This document shows, piece by piece, positions 16,841 to 24,633 of a DNA stretch of 56,544 bases. The DNA is taken from the NCBI GenBank assembly GCA_964519955.1, contig CAZFLM010000042.1, positions 1 to 56,544 of the forward strand, in the 5' to 3' direction. Origin of the DNA: CAZFLM01 sp964519955 (GTDB lineage Bacteria > Armatimonadota > Chthonomonadetes > Chthonomonadales > CAJBBX01). The notes beneath the pieces are model-generated. The model did no database searches. It was given only the letters and a program-made list of their open reading frames with translations, and was not told the DNA's origin. Position numbers and translations under genes: made by a program. Each line of letters starts with the position of its first letter. Positions within the stretch are counted from its first letter, which is position 1.

Positions 16841-17293
16841 CTACTCGTCGCCGAACGGATCGTAGTCGTCGCCCTGAGCGGCCGCGGGGGCCGGAGTGCG
16901 TGACGCGGGAGCGCCGGTGGGTTCGCCCGCGTCGTGGGCCGGAGCAGCTCCGCCGTAGTCGCCAGCGTCACGCGGCCGGTCGAGCCCCTGCACGCTCTCC
17001 GCGACGATCTCGAACACCGTGCGCTTCTGGCCGTCCTGCGCGATGTAGCTGCGCATCTGCAACCGGCCATCGACCGCGATGAGCCGCCCCTTCGTCAGGT
17101 ACTGCGAGACGAACTCGGCGGTCTTGCGGAACGCCACGATGTTGAAGAAGTCCGTTTCCTTCTCACCCGTCTCCTGGTTGCGCGTCGGGCGGTCCACAGC
17201 GATGCCGAAGTTGGCGACCGTGGTGCCGCTTGCCGCGTAGCGCGTCTCCGGATCTCGGGTCATGCGACCCACCAACACGATGCGGTTTACCAT
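16841..17293 (-). CDS. ssb: Single-stranded DNA-binding protein
   Basis: A 150-residue SSB. The OB fold spans 1-105 (MVNRIVLVGRMTRDPE start, FFNIVAFRKTAEF, GRLIAVDGRLQMRSY). A disordered Ala/Pro/Gly-rich linker follows. The C-terminal tip ends DDYDPFGDE, so the usual DDDIPF peptide that recruits partner proteins is replaced by an acidic end with Pro-Phe kept four residues inside. It lies between rpsF and rpsR as in most bacteria. Confidence 0.96.
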   Translation of the reverse strand: MVNRIVLVGRMTRDPETRYAASGTTVANFGIAVDRPTRNQETGEKETDFFNIVAFRKTAEFVSQYLTKGRLIAVDGRLQMRSYIAQDGQKRTVFEIVAESVQGLDRPRDAGDYGGAAPAHDAGEPTGAPASRTPAPAAAQGDDYDPFGDE

Positions 17294-17332
17294 CTCGGGC
17301 TTCCCTTCCGCGGTCCGCGACAGGCGCGCGAC

Positions 17333-17698
17333 CTAGCTGGTCTGGGCTTTCTCGGCTTCGGCGAGAGCAGCCTTCTTCTTGCGAGTCGGGCGCTCCTTCG
17401 GCTCTTCGTAGCGCACGATGATGTGGCGGAAGATCTCGTCGCTGATCTTGAAGACGCGGTCGAGTTCCTTCGGCACTTCGGTGTCGGACTCGAAGTTCAT
17501 GAGGATGTAGAGCCCCTCGCGCTGGCCGCGGATCGCATAGGCCATTCGACGGCGGCCTTGATCCCACTTGCCAGTCTCTCCGACGGTCCCGCCCATATCG
17601 GTCACGATCTTCTTGTACTTCTCGATAATGGGTTCGAGCTTCTCGTCTTCGGTCTCGGGGTCTACGATGTACATCGCCTCGTAGCGGCGGAACGGCAT
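17333..17698 (-). CDS. rpsF: 30S ribosomal protein S6
   Basis: A 121-residue S6, first gene of rpsF-ssb-rpsR. It starts MPFRRYEAMYIVDPE and has the conserved KWDQGRRRMAYAI segment and a C-terminal Lys/Ala-rich tail. A strong AGGGAGGT lies 6 bases before the ATG at 17698. The predicted promoter at 17877-17905 would give a leader of roughly 170 bases, long enough for the S6:S18 autoregulatory RNA known in many phyla, though I could not fold it reliably. Confidence 0.96.
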   Translation of the reverse strand: MPFRRYEAMYIVDPETEDEKLEPIIEKYKKIVTDMGGTVGETGKWDQGRRRMAYAIRGQREGLYILMNFESDTEVPKELDRVFKISDEIFRHIIVRYEEPKERPTRKKKAALAEAEKAQTS

Positions 17699-17876
17699 GT
17701 AGTACCTCCCTCGGTCGGTGGCTCCGGTCTGCGGCGGCGCCTGCCACGGGGCGGCACGGCGTCGCGCGTTCAGCGCGGAGCGGGAAGTGACGGGCGCACC
17801 AGGTGCTCCCGGGTTCCGCCCATGCGGGCGGAACAGGCGGCAACAAGCCTCGCTCGGCGAGCTGCCGCGAAGGCAC

Positions 17877-17905
17877 AGTATACCCCGACCGGGGGCAGAT
17901 ATCTA
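17877..17905 (-). promoter_or_regulatory. Likely promoter of rpsF-ssb-rpsR
   Basis: On the minus strand TAGATA (17905-17900), a 17-base spacer and TATACT (17882-17877) stand about 180 bases upstream of rpsF. The -35 element lies inside the first copy of the direct repeat that begins at 17891. Confidence 0.5.
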
Positions 17906-18158
17906 CGGCGACAACAAGGCTGTTGTTGGGCGAGAGGCGACCCACCCCGGCCTTCGGCCACCCCTCCCGAATCGGGAGGGGACGGGTTGGCGCCGCGTGC
18001 GTACGGCCTTGCGCTGGGCTTGTCGCGTATCCTAGCAGCCGCGGCCCAGGGGCAGGTACCTACGGCGATGACAAGCGCGCTGTTGGGCGAACGGCGACCC
18101 ACCCCGGCCTTCGGCCGCCCCTCCCGAATCGGGAGGGGACGGGTTGGCACCGTGTGCC
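17891..18158. repeat. Two direct repeats of about 110 bp containing a perfect palindrome
   Basis: Copy 1 (17891-18001) and copy 2 (18049-18158) are about 158 bases apart and very similar. Each carries a GACCCACCCCGGCCTTCGGC segment followed by a palindrome with 10-bp arms around a single base (17961-17981 and 18118-18138). The 542-base spacer between divIVA-like and rpsF genes holds these repeats, the rpsF leader and promoter, and the CT-rich tract at 18168-18238; I see no gene. Confidence 0.85.
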
Positions 18159-18167
18159 AATGCCCCT

Positions 18168-18238
18168 GATTCTGTCTTCTGTCTTCTTGCTTCTAGCTAC
18201 TGGCTTCTGACTTCTGACTACTGGCTCCTGCCTTCTCC
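18168..18238. repeat. Degenerate short tandem tract of CTTCTG/CTACTGG units
   Basis: A strongly CT-rich tract of degenerate 6-8 base units (CTTCTGT, CTTCTTG, CTTCTAG, CTACTGG, CTTCTGA) directly follows the stop of the DivIVA-like gene. Its composition differs sharply from its surroundings. Confidence 0.75.
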
Positions 18239-18240
18239 CC

Positions 18241-18840
18241 TTAGCCCAGCCGCGGTCCGTCCGTCCCGGTCCGCAGCGACGTGAAGACGTCGATCGGCGC
18301 CGTGGGCTTGACGGAGCTGATAGTGACCGAGCTGCCGTTGGAGACGGTAGGCGCGGGCGAGGCGGGCGGCGGAGTGGGCGCGGCAGCCGCGACGGGAGCC
18401 TCGGCCGGCTTATCCCGGTCGGCTGCCTGCGACTCGAGTTCGGCGGTGACACGCGCCATCAGGTCGCGCAGTTCTCGCTCGAAGCGCGCGCGCTGGAGGG
18501 CCGCCGCGTCGGCGCGGGCCTCGGCTTCCTCGATGATCTTGGCGGCCTTCGCCTTCGCTTCGCGGACGATGTCGTCGCCTTCGCGGCGCGCCGCCTCGCC
18601 GGTCTCCTGGGCGGCACGGTGGGCCGAGACGAGCGCGCGAGAGATCGAGTCCTCCATCGCGGCCAGCCGGTTGCGCTCGCGCTCGGCGTCCGCCAGTTGG
18701 CGCCTCAGCTCGTCACACTCCTCCGTGCGCGAGGCAACCCGGGAGGCCAGCTCATGGACGGTCGTATCGACGGCATCGCGGTCATAGCCGCGGAAACGCC
18801 GGGGGAACTTCGGACTGCTCTTGTCGGGAGTGTGGTCCAA
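18241..18840 (-). CDS. DivIVA-domain coiled-coil protein
   Basis: A 199-residue protein with the DivIVA N-terminal signature: PKFPRRFRGYDRDAVD near residues 10-25, then a long coiled coil to about 135 rich in Ala, Glu and Arg. A Pro/Ala linker and a short C-terminal tail follow. DivIVA proteins bind curved membranes and organise cell division or polar growth; this one may alternatively be a structural relative such as GpsB. The start is a TTG at 18840, decided by AGGAGG 8 bases upstream. It lies 36 bases after aat and is probably its operon partner. Confidence 0.75.
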   Translation of the reverse strand: MDHTPDKSSPKFPRRFRGYDRDAVDTTVHELASRVASRTEECDELRRQLADAERERNRLAAMEDSISRALVSAHRAAQETGEAARREGDDIVREAKAKAAKIIEEAEARADAAALQRARFERELRDLMARVTAELESQAADRDKPAEAPVAAAAPTPPPASPAPTVSNGSSVTISSVKPTAPIDVFTSLRTGTDGPRLG

Positions 18841-18876
18841 CGTTCGGGCCTCCTGTCCTGGGTCGCTGCTACCGGG

Positions 18877-19464
18877 CTATTCGGCAAAGCGGCGTGCCGC
18901 ACGAATCGCGCGGTGCAGACGCCGGATATACACATTATGCGGTATCTCGACCGCTCCCAGGCTCTCCAGGTGCGGCGTCAGATACTGAACGTCGAGGAGC
19001 GCGTACTCACGCTCACGCAGACGATTCACCAACGCGGCCAGCGCCACCTTCGAAGCGTCCGTCTCGCGATGGAACATGCTCTCGGCCATGAACGCCCCGC
19101 CGATGGCGACGCCGTACGTGCCGCCGACCAGCCGCCCCTCGCGCCACGCCTCCACGCTGTGCGCGTGCCCGCGCCGGTGCAGCTCCGTGTAGACCTGCAC
19201 GAACTCCTCGGAGATCCAGCTTCCCTCCGGGCGGTCGGCGCAGGCCCGCATGACGTCCTCGAACGCGGTGTCGACCCGCACCTCGAAGATGCCGCGCCGG
19301 ATCGTCTTCGCTAGCGACCGCGAGACATGGAACGCATCCAGCGGGATGACCGTGCGCGGGTCGGGCCGGTACCACCAGATCTCGCCGATCTCCTCGTGGG
19401 CCATCGGGAAGATGCCGTAGGCGTACGCCGAGATGACCCCTTCCGGTGTAAACTCCAGTTGCAC
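18877..19464 (-). CDS. aat: Leucyl/phenylalanyl-tRNA--protein transferase
   Basis: A 195-residue enzyme that adds Leu or Phe to N-terminal Lys or Arg of proteins, marking them for ClpS/ClpAP in the N-end rule pathway. Family motifs are plain: YGIFPMAH, WWYRPDPRTVIP, GLVGGTYGVAIGGAF-like segment, ESMFHRETDASKVAL and LLDVQYLTPHLESLGA. It starts with GTG at 19464 (AAGAAGG upstream) and is followed closely by the DivIVA-like gene. Confidence 0.95.
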   Translation of the reverse strand: MQLEFTPEGVISAYAYGIFPMAHEEIGEIWWYRPDPRTVIPLDAFHVSRSLAKTIRRGIFEVRVDTAFEDVMRACADRPEGSWISEEFVQVYTELHRRGHAHSVEAWREGRLVGGTYGVAIGGAFMAESMFHRETDASKVALAALVNRLREREYALLDVQYLTPHLESLGAVEIPHNVYIRRLHRAIRAARRFAE

Positions 19465-19582
19465 GGGCGCAAGCCTTCTTCCACGGTGTCCACGCGGCCG
19501 GAACGCGCGGGCACGGGCGAGGTGTAGTAGCTAAGGTGAGGGTACCCACAAACCGGGCCCACGCGCCACCCACGGACACCCA

Positions 19583-20725
19583 ATGAGACGATCGCCGCTC
19601 ATCGCCCTGTTCATTACGGTTGTCATCGACCTGCTCGGTTTCGGCATCATCCTGCCGCTGCTGCCGCTCTACGTGAAGCAGTTCAATGGCACGCCAACCG
19701 TCGCTGGCTGGTTGGCGGCGTCGTTCTCCGTCATGCAGTTCGTGTTCTGCCCCATCTGGGGGCGTGCCTCGGATCGCTGGGGCAGGCGGCCGCTCATTCT
19801 GATGGGTTTGCTCGGCTCCGGCATCGCCTTCCTCATGTTCGGCCTCGCCACGAGCATCGTCTGGCTGTTCGCGGCCCGCATCCTGGCGGGCATCTTGACC
19901 GCCGCCAGCCTGCCCGCATCCTATGCCTACATCGCGGACAGCACCACGCCCGAGACGCAGTCGCGTGGGATGGCGATGATCGGCGTGGCCTTCGGCGTCG
20001 GCTTCTCGATGGGCCCGTGGATCGGGGGAGCCCTGGGCGCGCACGACCTGCGCCTGCCCGCCTTCGTCGTCGCGACCCTCTCGCTCGCGAACTTCGCCTG
20101 GTCCTACTTCGCGCTGCCCGAGACGCACACCCGGCCCGACGGTCACCCGATCTCCAGCGGTCTTCTGGACCTGCAGGCGATGCCGCGGGCCGTGCGCCGG
20201 CCAATCCTGGGTGACCTCCTCATCCTGTTCGGCGTCGCCACCTTCTCCTTCGCGCTGATGGAGTCCACGTTCACCTGGCTCATCTTGGAGCGCTTCATCG
20301 AGCCGCGGCTGGGAGCGGGGCTGTCGCGCGCGCTTCTGGAGCGCGAGGCTGCCCACATGGTAGCGCCCATCTTCGGCGCGATCGGCATCACCGTGGTGCT
20401 GGCCCAGGGCGCGGTCATGGGCGGCCTCGGCAAGCGGGCCTCCGACCGCGGGCTCGTATGGGCGGGCGCCGCGCTCCTCACCCTCACGCTCCTCGGGATC
20501 GGGGTCGCCGGATCACTGCGCATTCTGACGGTGCTGGCGGTGTTCCTGTCGCTCGGCAATGGGCTGCTCAATCCTGCCCTCAACAGCCTGCTGTCGCGGG
20601 CGTCCGGCCGAGAGGAGCGCGGCCAGATCATGGGCATCCAGCAGGGACTCGGCAGCCTCGCCCGGATTGCCGCGCAGCTCGCCGGGCCCGCCATGCTCCA
20701 GAGGCTCGGCTCCGGCGCGCCATAG
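19583..20725 (+). CDS. MFS transporter, TetA-like, cut by an in-frame TAG in its last helix
   Basis: A 380-residue inner-membrane drug/proton antiporter-type protein with about eleven complete membrane helices. Helix 1 is ALFITVVIDLLGFGIILPLL; the loop 2-3 motif is GRASDRWGRRP and the helix 4 region RILAGILTAASLPASYAYIAD. The TAG at 20723-20725 stops translation right where helix 12 should begin. The same frame continues without a gap for 34 more codons to a second TAG at 20828-20830, encoding YLASAMMAVAFALGL and a short tail, which is what helix 12 should look like. The gene therefore probably carries a recent nonsense change (or a sequencing error). Confidence 0.85.
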   Translation: MRRSPLIALFITVVIDLLGFGIILPLLPLYVKQFNGTPTVAGWLAASFSVMQFVFCPIWGRASDRWGRRPLILMGLLGSGIAFLMFGLATSIVWLFAARILAGILTAASLPASYAYIADSTTPETQSRGMAMIGVAFGVGFSMGPWIGGALGAHDLRLPAFVVATLSLANFAWSYFALPETHTRPDGHPISSGLLDLQAMPRAVRRPILGDLLILFGVATFSFALMESTFTWLILERFIEPRLGAGLSRALLEREAAHMVAPIFGAIGITVVLAQGAVMGGLGKRASDRGLVWAGAALLTLTLLGIGVAGSLRILTVLAVFLSLGNGLLNPALNSLLSRASGREERGQIMGIQQGLGSLARIAAQLAGPAMLQRLGSGAP

Positions 20726-20830
20726 TACCTGGCCTCCGCCATGATGGCGGTCGCGTTCGCCCTTGGTCTCCGCCTCGGCGCACAGGCGCCAGACGAGGCG
20801 GTGCATGCTCCCGCGCCATCGCACCTGTAG
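20726..20830 (+). pseudogene. Downstream remnant of the MFS transporter (helix 12 and tail)
   Basis: In-frame continuation after the TAG. It has no start codon or ribosome-binding site of its own and encodes a hydrophobic helix followed by an acidic, Pro-rich tail, as expected for the end of a 12-helix transporter. Confidence 0.7.
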
Positions 20831-20921
20831 CGCTCCAGCCTCGCGCACACCCGACCGACAATGGCGGCAGGGGAGTCGCGACTCGGCTCCGCCCGCGTTC
20901 TCCTGCAGGAGGTCCTGCCCC

Positions 20922-21410
20922 GTGTCCACGGACGTGGCGACGCCAGGCCGCGAGTTCGTACGCCGCCTGACCAACATGCTGTGCGAGCTTCAGCTTCAGC
21001 AAGGCATCCATCGGCGCATCGAGACGATCGCGAACGACTTCGCGGTCGAGCACCCCAACATGCGGGCGATGTACGTCTCGCGTGAGGTGGACGACTGCTA
21101 CTTCGAGGATCCCCTCCTGCCGCCGATCGCTGCCGCGCGCCCTCGCATGCACGCCATCGCGATCGACCGCGAGCAGCTCTACGAGTTCGTTGTGTTCGCG
21201 CACGGTCTGCGCATGGACGTCGTCGCGCTCGACTCGATCGTCTCGATCGAGGAGACCTGGCTCGAGCCCAGCCCGGAGACGCCGTTCGTCTTTCGCGTCG
21301 TCCTCACCCACGCGCCCAGCGGCTCCACGGTGCTGCTCGCGACCACCGGCGATGCCCAGGACGCCACCCGCGACTTCGTCTCCCGCCTCAAGTACCTGAA
21401 GGGTTGGTAG
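20922..21410 (+). CDS. Protein of unknown function, possible PH-like fold
   Basis: A 162-residue soluble protein that I do not recognise. Translation should start at the GTG at 20922, because AGGAGGT lies 9 bases upstream (20906-20912). The N-terminal part is helical (FVRRLTNMLCELQLQQG). The C-terminal two thirds read like alternating beta strands ending in a helix (DFVSRLKYLKGW), an arrangement reminiscent of bacterial PH-like domains. It ends two bases before the small membrane gene at 21413, so the two are probably translated together. Confidence 0.65.
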   Translation: MSTDVATPGREFVRRLTNMLCELQLQQGIHRRIETIANDFAVEHPNMRAMYVSREVDDCYFEDPLLPPIAAARPRMHAIAIDREQLYEFVVFAHGLRMDVVALDSIVSIEETWLEPSPETPFVFRVVLTHAPSGSTVLLATTGDAQDATRDFVSRLKYLKGW

Positions 21411-21412
21411 CC

Positions 21413-21628
21413 ATGCCCGTTCGCACCCATCGCCAGGCCGCAACCACCACGCCGGCCGCCCGCATCGAAGCGCTGGAGCGCGACCTGCGCAAGTTGCGCT
21501 CGGACGCCGGCGCAGCACGCAAGCACGCCTCCGTCGAGGCCGGCACCGCGCACGTGCTCTCCTGGGCCACGCTCGGGATGGCGGTCCTCGCCGTGCTGAT
21601 GAGCCTGCTCGCGCTCGTGCGTCGCTAG
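21413..21628 (+). CDS. Small single-pass membrane protein, unknown function
   Basis: A 71-residue protein. Residues 14-40 predict a short coiled coil (ARIEALERDLRKLRSDAGAA) and residues 47-68 one membrane helix (LSWATLGMAVLAVLMSLLAL). It ends RR. The ATG at 21413 is used rather than the in-frame TTG at 21404, which lies inside the preceding gene. It probably forms a pair with the unknown gene just upstream. Confidence 0.6.
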   Translation: MPVRTHRQAATTTPAARIEALERDLRKLRSDAGAARKHASVEAGTAHVLSWATLGMAVLAVLMSLLALVRR

Positions 21629-21658
21629 CCCTCGCGTGGCGGGTGCCCCTGCCGAGCC

Positions 21659-21687
21659 GTGGTGGGGCGGGCGTCCCTGCCCGCCTC
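21659..21687. repeat. Dispersed GC hairpin, copy 1
   Basis: The segment GTGGTGGGGCGGGCGTCCCT, then GCCCGCC, forms a stem of GGGCGGGC against GCCCGCC around GTCCCT. It lies in the spacer between convergent genes. Related copies are at 25497-25518, 29869-29897, 55278-55305 and 56018-56038. Confidence 0.75.
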
Positions 21688-21698
21688 GGCGCCACGCC

Positions 21699-22535
21699 CT
21701 ACTTCACCCCGTTCTCCCTGCGGTAGGCCTCTAGCTCCTTCTTGGCCGCCTCGCCGGTCTTCTCCAGGCGCTCCAACCACGGCTTGCGATACGGGCGCAG
21801 CAGCTCGACGATCCGCTCCGTCACGGCCAGATTGCGGTACCACTTGTTGTCGGCGGGCACGATGTGCCAGGGCGCCACCTCGGTCGAGCAGTGGCTCAGC
21901 GCGTCCTCGTAGGCCTTGGTGTACTCGTCCCAGTGCTCTCGCTCGCGCCAGTCTCCGACTGCCAGCTTCCACGCCTTCTCCGTCGCCTTCTCCCGGTCGC
22001 GGAGGCGCTTCTCCTGCTCGTCCTTGCTGATGTGCAGGTAGAACTTCGCGATGATGACGCCGGCGTCGGCCAGGTTCGCCTCGAACGCGTTGATGTGGTC
22101 GTACCGCCGCCGCCAGACGCTCTCGGGCACCAGGTCGTGCACCCGGGCGACCAGCACATCCTCATAGTGGGAGCGGTTGAAGATGGCGATGCTGCCGCGG
22201 CCCGGCGTTTGCTGATGGATGCGCCATAGGAAGTCGTGCGACAGCTCCGCCTCGGTCGGCACCTTGAACGGGATGACGCGGCAGCTCTGCGCGTTGATGA
22301 ACTGCAGCAGGTGGCGGATCAGCCCGTCCTTGCCGCTCGTGTCGAGGCCCTGCAGCACGATCAGCAGCCCGTTCTGGCCGGCGAAGAAGAGCAGGTCGTG
22401 CAGCTCGCCCATCTCCGCGCCGAGCTCGGCTGCGCGCGCGATCGCGTCCTCCTTCTGGAGCCCCCCATGCTGCGATGGGTCGACATTCGAGAGATGTACC
22501 GGTTTGCTACTCTTGACGGGCTCGATGTAGCTCAT
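21699..22535 (-). CDS. ppk2: Polyphosphate kinase 2 family protein, class III-like
   Basis: A 278-residue cytoplasmic enzyme that moves phosphate between polyphosphate and nucleotides (AMP and ADP in class III). Walker A is GLDTSGKDG at 63-71. The lid and Walker B region contains the class-typical HDFLWR, IFNRSHYEDVLVARVH and KFYLHISKDEQEKRLRDR. The ATG at 22535 has GAGGAGG 7 bases upstream; the open frame further upstream is not coding. It is divergent from the cobalt/nickel transporter genes. Single-domain length and motifs favour nucleotide phosphorylation over polyphosphate synthesis, from family knowledge. Confidence 0.93.
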   Translation of the reverse strand: MSYIEPVKSSKPVHLSNVDPSQHGGLQKEDAIARAAELGAEMGELHDLLFFAGQNGLLIVLQGLDTSGKDGLIRHLLQFINAQSCRVIPFKVPTEAELSHDFLWRIHQQTPGRGSIAIFNRSHYEDVLVARVHDLVPESVWRRRYDHINAFEANLADAGVIIAKFYLHISKDEQEKRLRDREKATEKAWKLAVGDWREREHWDEYTKAYEDALSHCSTEVAPWHIVPADNKWYRNLAVTERIVELLRPYRKPWLERLEKTGEAAKKELEAYRRENGVK

Positions 22536-22645
22536 GTCGCTGCCTCCTCGGTACTGAGTTCGCCGCAGATGGACCCGTTGCCTCCGTATGGAGAGGGGAA
22601 GGCCGGAGGCCCCGCACACGCCTGTCCGAGCACGGCGCTTTGTGC

Positions 22646-22651
22646 TAGACT
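22646..22651 (+). promoter_or_regulatory. Possible extended -10 promoter of the cbiMQ-cbiO operon
   Basis: TGC followed by TAGACT (extended -10 form) would start transcription near 22658, just downstream of an in-frame ATG at 22657. This agrees with translation starting at the ATG at 22690. No clear -35 is seen. Confidence 0.35.
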
Positions 22652-22689
22652 CCGGCATGAGCCGGTCTGCCCCCGGCCCCGAGGCTCCC

Positions 22690-24633
22690 ATGCACATCCC
22701 GGACTCAGCCGTCAGTCCCGCAACCTCGCTCCTCGCCGCGGCCGCCATGGCGCCGGTCTGGGTCGCCTCGGCGCGCAAGGCGAGGTCGTCGCTCGCCTCC
22801 AAGCAGACGCCGCACCTGGCGATCGGCGCCGCGTTCAGCTTCACCATCATGCTGTTCAACATCCCGGTGATGGGCGGCACGACGGCGCACGCGGTCGGCT
22901 CGGTCCTGCTGGCCATCCTGCTCGGACCGTGGGCGGCCGTGCTCGGCGTGACCACGGCGCTCGTCATCCAGGCGCTCTTCTTCGGCGACGGCGGCGTGCT
23001 CGCCCTGGGTCTCAACTCGTTCACGATGGCCTTCGCGATGCCGATGTGCGGCTACCTGGCCTTCCGCGCTGCCGCGGGCAAGGCGTCGCCCGGGTCGGCA
23101 CGCCACACCCTGGCCGCGGGGCTCGGTGGCTACGTCGGGGTGAACGTCGCGTCGCTGCTGACGTCTGTCGCGCTGGGCATCCAGCCCTGGCTCTACCATG
23201 ACGCGGCGGGCCGGGCCCTCTACTTCCCACTGGACCTGCGCGTCGCCCTGCCGGCCATGGCCATCCCGCACCTCACCGTTGCGGGACTGGTCGAGGGCAT
23301 CGTGACCGCGATGGCGGTCCGCTACGTCGTGGCCGCTGGCGTGCCCCTGCACCAGGCCGGAGACCAGCGGGCGACGGGCCGCCTCAGCCTGCTCTGGGTG
23401 GGGCTCGCGGCTCTCGTCGCGCTGGCGCCTCTGGGCCTCCTCGCCAAGGGCGACGCCTGGGGCGAGTGGGACGCCGAGGGGCTGCGCCGGCAGGCGGGCT
23501 ACGTTCCGGCACAGCTCGCATCGGTCGAGGAGCACGGCTGGAAGGGCTTCCAGCTCCTGCCGGACTACCTGGGTGATCGCGGCCCGGCCTTCTACATCCT
23601 GGCGGGCGCCGCAGGCCTGGCGCTTACTGCGCTGCTGGTCGGGCTTCTGGGCCGGCTCCTGGCCAGGCGCCGCGACGAGGACAGCGCTCCGCCGCCTCCG
23701 TCCTCCCGCCGCCAACTCCGCGAGGGCGAGATGCCGGACTGGCTGCTATCGTCCGGACCAGCCGCTGCGCCTGAGCGCGCCGACGACCCGCCCAAGCGCG
23801 CGGCGTCGAGCCGCTTCCTGCGCCGCACCATCGAGGGGCTCGCCGCCCAGCTTCGCGACACGCTGCTGGCGGAGGAATGGGCGCAGCGCAAGGGCTTGCT
23901 GCAGGCCATCGACCCGCGCGTCAAGGCAGCCGCGCTGATGGGGTTCGTCGTGCTCACCGCCGTCCTGCGCTCTTGGGCGGCACTGGGGCTCCTCGCCGTG
24001 GTGCCGGTCGCGATGGCCTGGCTCTCGATGCTGCAGGTGGGGCAGTATCTGCGGCGCGTGTGGCTCGCTGCCCCGCTCTTCGTCGGCGCCGTGGCGCTGC
24101 CGGCCGCGCTGAGCGTGGTGACACCCGGGCGCGCCCTGTTCACGGTCTGGCAGCACCCGCACGTGACGGTGACCCTCGACGGGCTCGACGTGGCCGCGCG
24201 CCTGGTCGTCCGCGTGGGCGTGGCCATCTCGTTTGTGACGCTTCTGGCTGCCACGACGCGCTGGAACGACCTGCTGCGCGCCGTGCGGGCGCTCGGAGCG
24301 CCGCGCTGGTTCGTCACCATCGCGTCGATGACGTACCGCTACCTGGCGGTGCTCATTCAGGCGTCGCTCGAGCTGTTCGAGGCGCGGCAGAGCCGTACCG
24401 TGGGCCGCACGTCGGCGGAGCAGGGGCGCAGGTTCGTCGGCGCCGCGATCGGCGGGCTGTTCGGCAAGACCGTGGCGCTGACCGAGGAGGTGCACGCGGC
24501 GATGGAGGCCCGGGGCTGGTCCGGCGAAGCCGTCACGCTGGCCGCTCCCCGGGCGCGCTGGTCGGATGTCGGCTGGGCCGCGGCGATGCTCGTGCTGGCC
24601 GCGGTGGCGGTAGGGGGTGAGTTCCTTGGCTAG
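22690..24633 (+). CDS. cbiM-cbiQ: CbiM-CbiN-like-CbiQ fusion, cobalt/nickel ECF transporter membrane protein
   Basis: A 647-residue fusion of two normally separate membrane subunits of the Co/Ni importer. Residues 1-225 are CbiM, the metal-binding S component; the start MHIPD is essential because the N-terminal Met-His is part of the metal site, so the ATG at 22690 is the start. Residues of about 235-335 form a two-helix CbiN/PDGLE-like part with an outer loop (GDAWGEWDAEGLRRQAGY). A charged linker lies at about 340-405, then CbiQ, the T component that couples to the ATPase (IDPRVKAAALMGFVVLTAV start, ALGAPRWFV and EARGWSGEA). The ATPase gene overlaps its end. Confidence 0.9.
   Translation: MHIPDSAVSPATSLLAAAAMAPVWVASARKARSSLASKQTPHLAIGAAFSFTIMLFNIPVMGGTTAHAVGSVLLAILLGPWAAVLGVTTALVIQALFFGDGGVLALGLNSFTMAFAMPMCGYLAFRAAAGKASPGSARHTLAAGLGGYVGVNVASLLTSVALGIQPWLYHDAAGRALYFPLDLRVALPAMAIPHLTVAGLVEGIVTAMAVRYVVAAGVPLHQAGDQRATGRLSLLWVGLAALVALAPLGLLAKGDAWGEWDAEGLRRQAGYVPAQLASVEEHGWKGFQLLPDYLGDRGPAFYILAGAAGLALTALLVGLLGRLLARRRDEDSAPPPPSSRRQLREGEMPDWLLSSGPAAAPERADDPPKRAASSRFLRRTIEGLAAQLRDTLLAEEWAQRKGLLQAIDPRVKAAALMGFVVLTAVLRSWAALGLLAVVPVAMAWLSMLQVGQYLRRVWLAAPLFVGAVALPAALSVVTPGRALFTVWQHPHVTVTLDGLDVAARLVVRVGVAISFVTLLAATTRWNDLLRAVRALGAPRWFVTIASMTYRYLAVLIQASLELFEARQSRTVGRTSAEQGRRFVGAAIGGLFGKTVALTEEVHAAMEARGWSGEAVTLAAPRARWSDVGWAAAMLVLAAVAVGGEFLG

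Noticed and set aside
20723..20725. TAG recoded as an amino acid (for example pyrrolysine) in the MFS gene
   Set aside because: TAG ends several other genes here, and no pyrrolysine machinery is seen. A nonsense change or base error is simpler.
22536..22689. Cobalamin or Ni/Co riboswitch upstream of cbiM
   Set aside because: I could not find the B12-box sequence or a convincing multi-stem fold, and the predicted leader is only about 32 bases.
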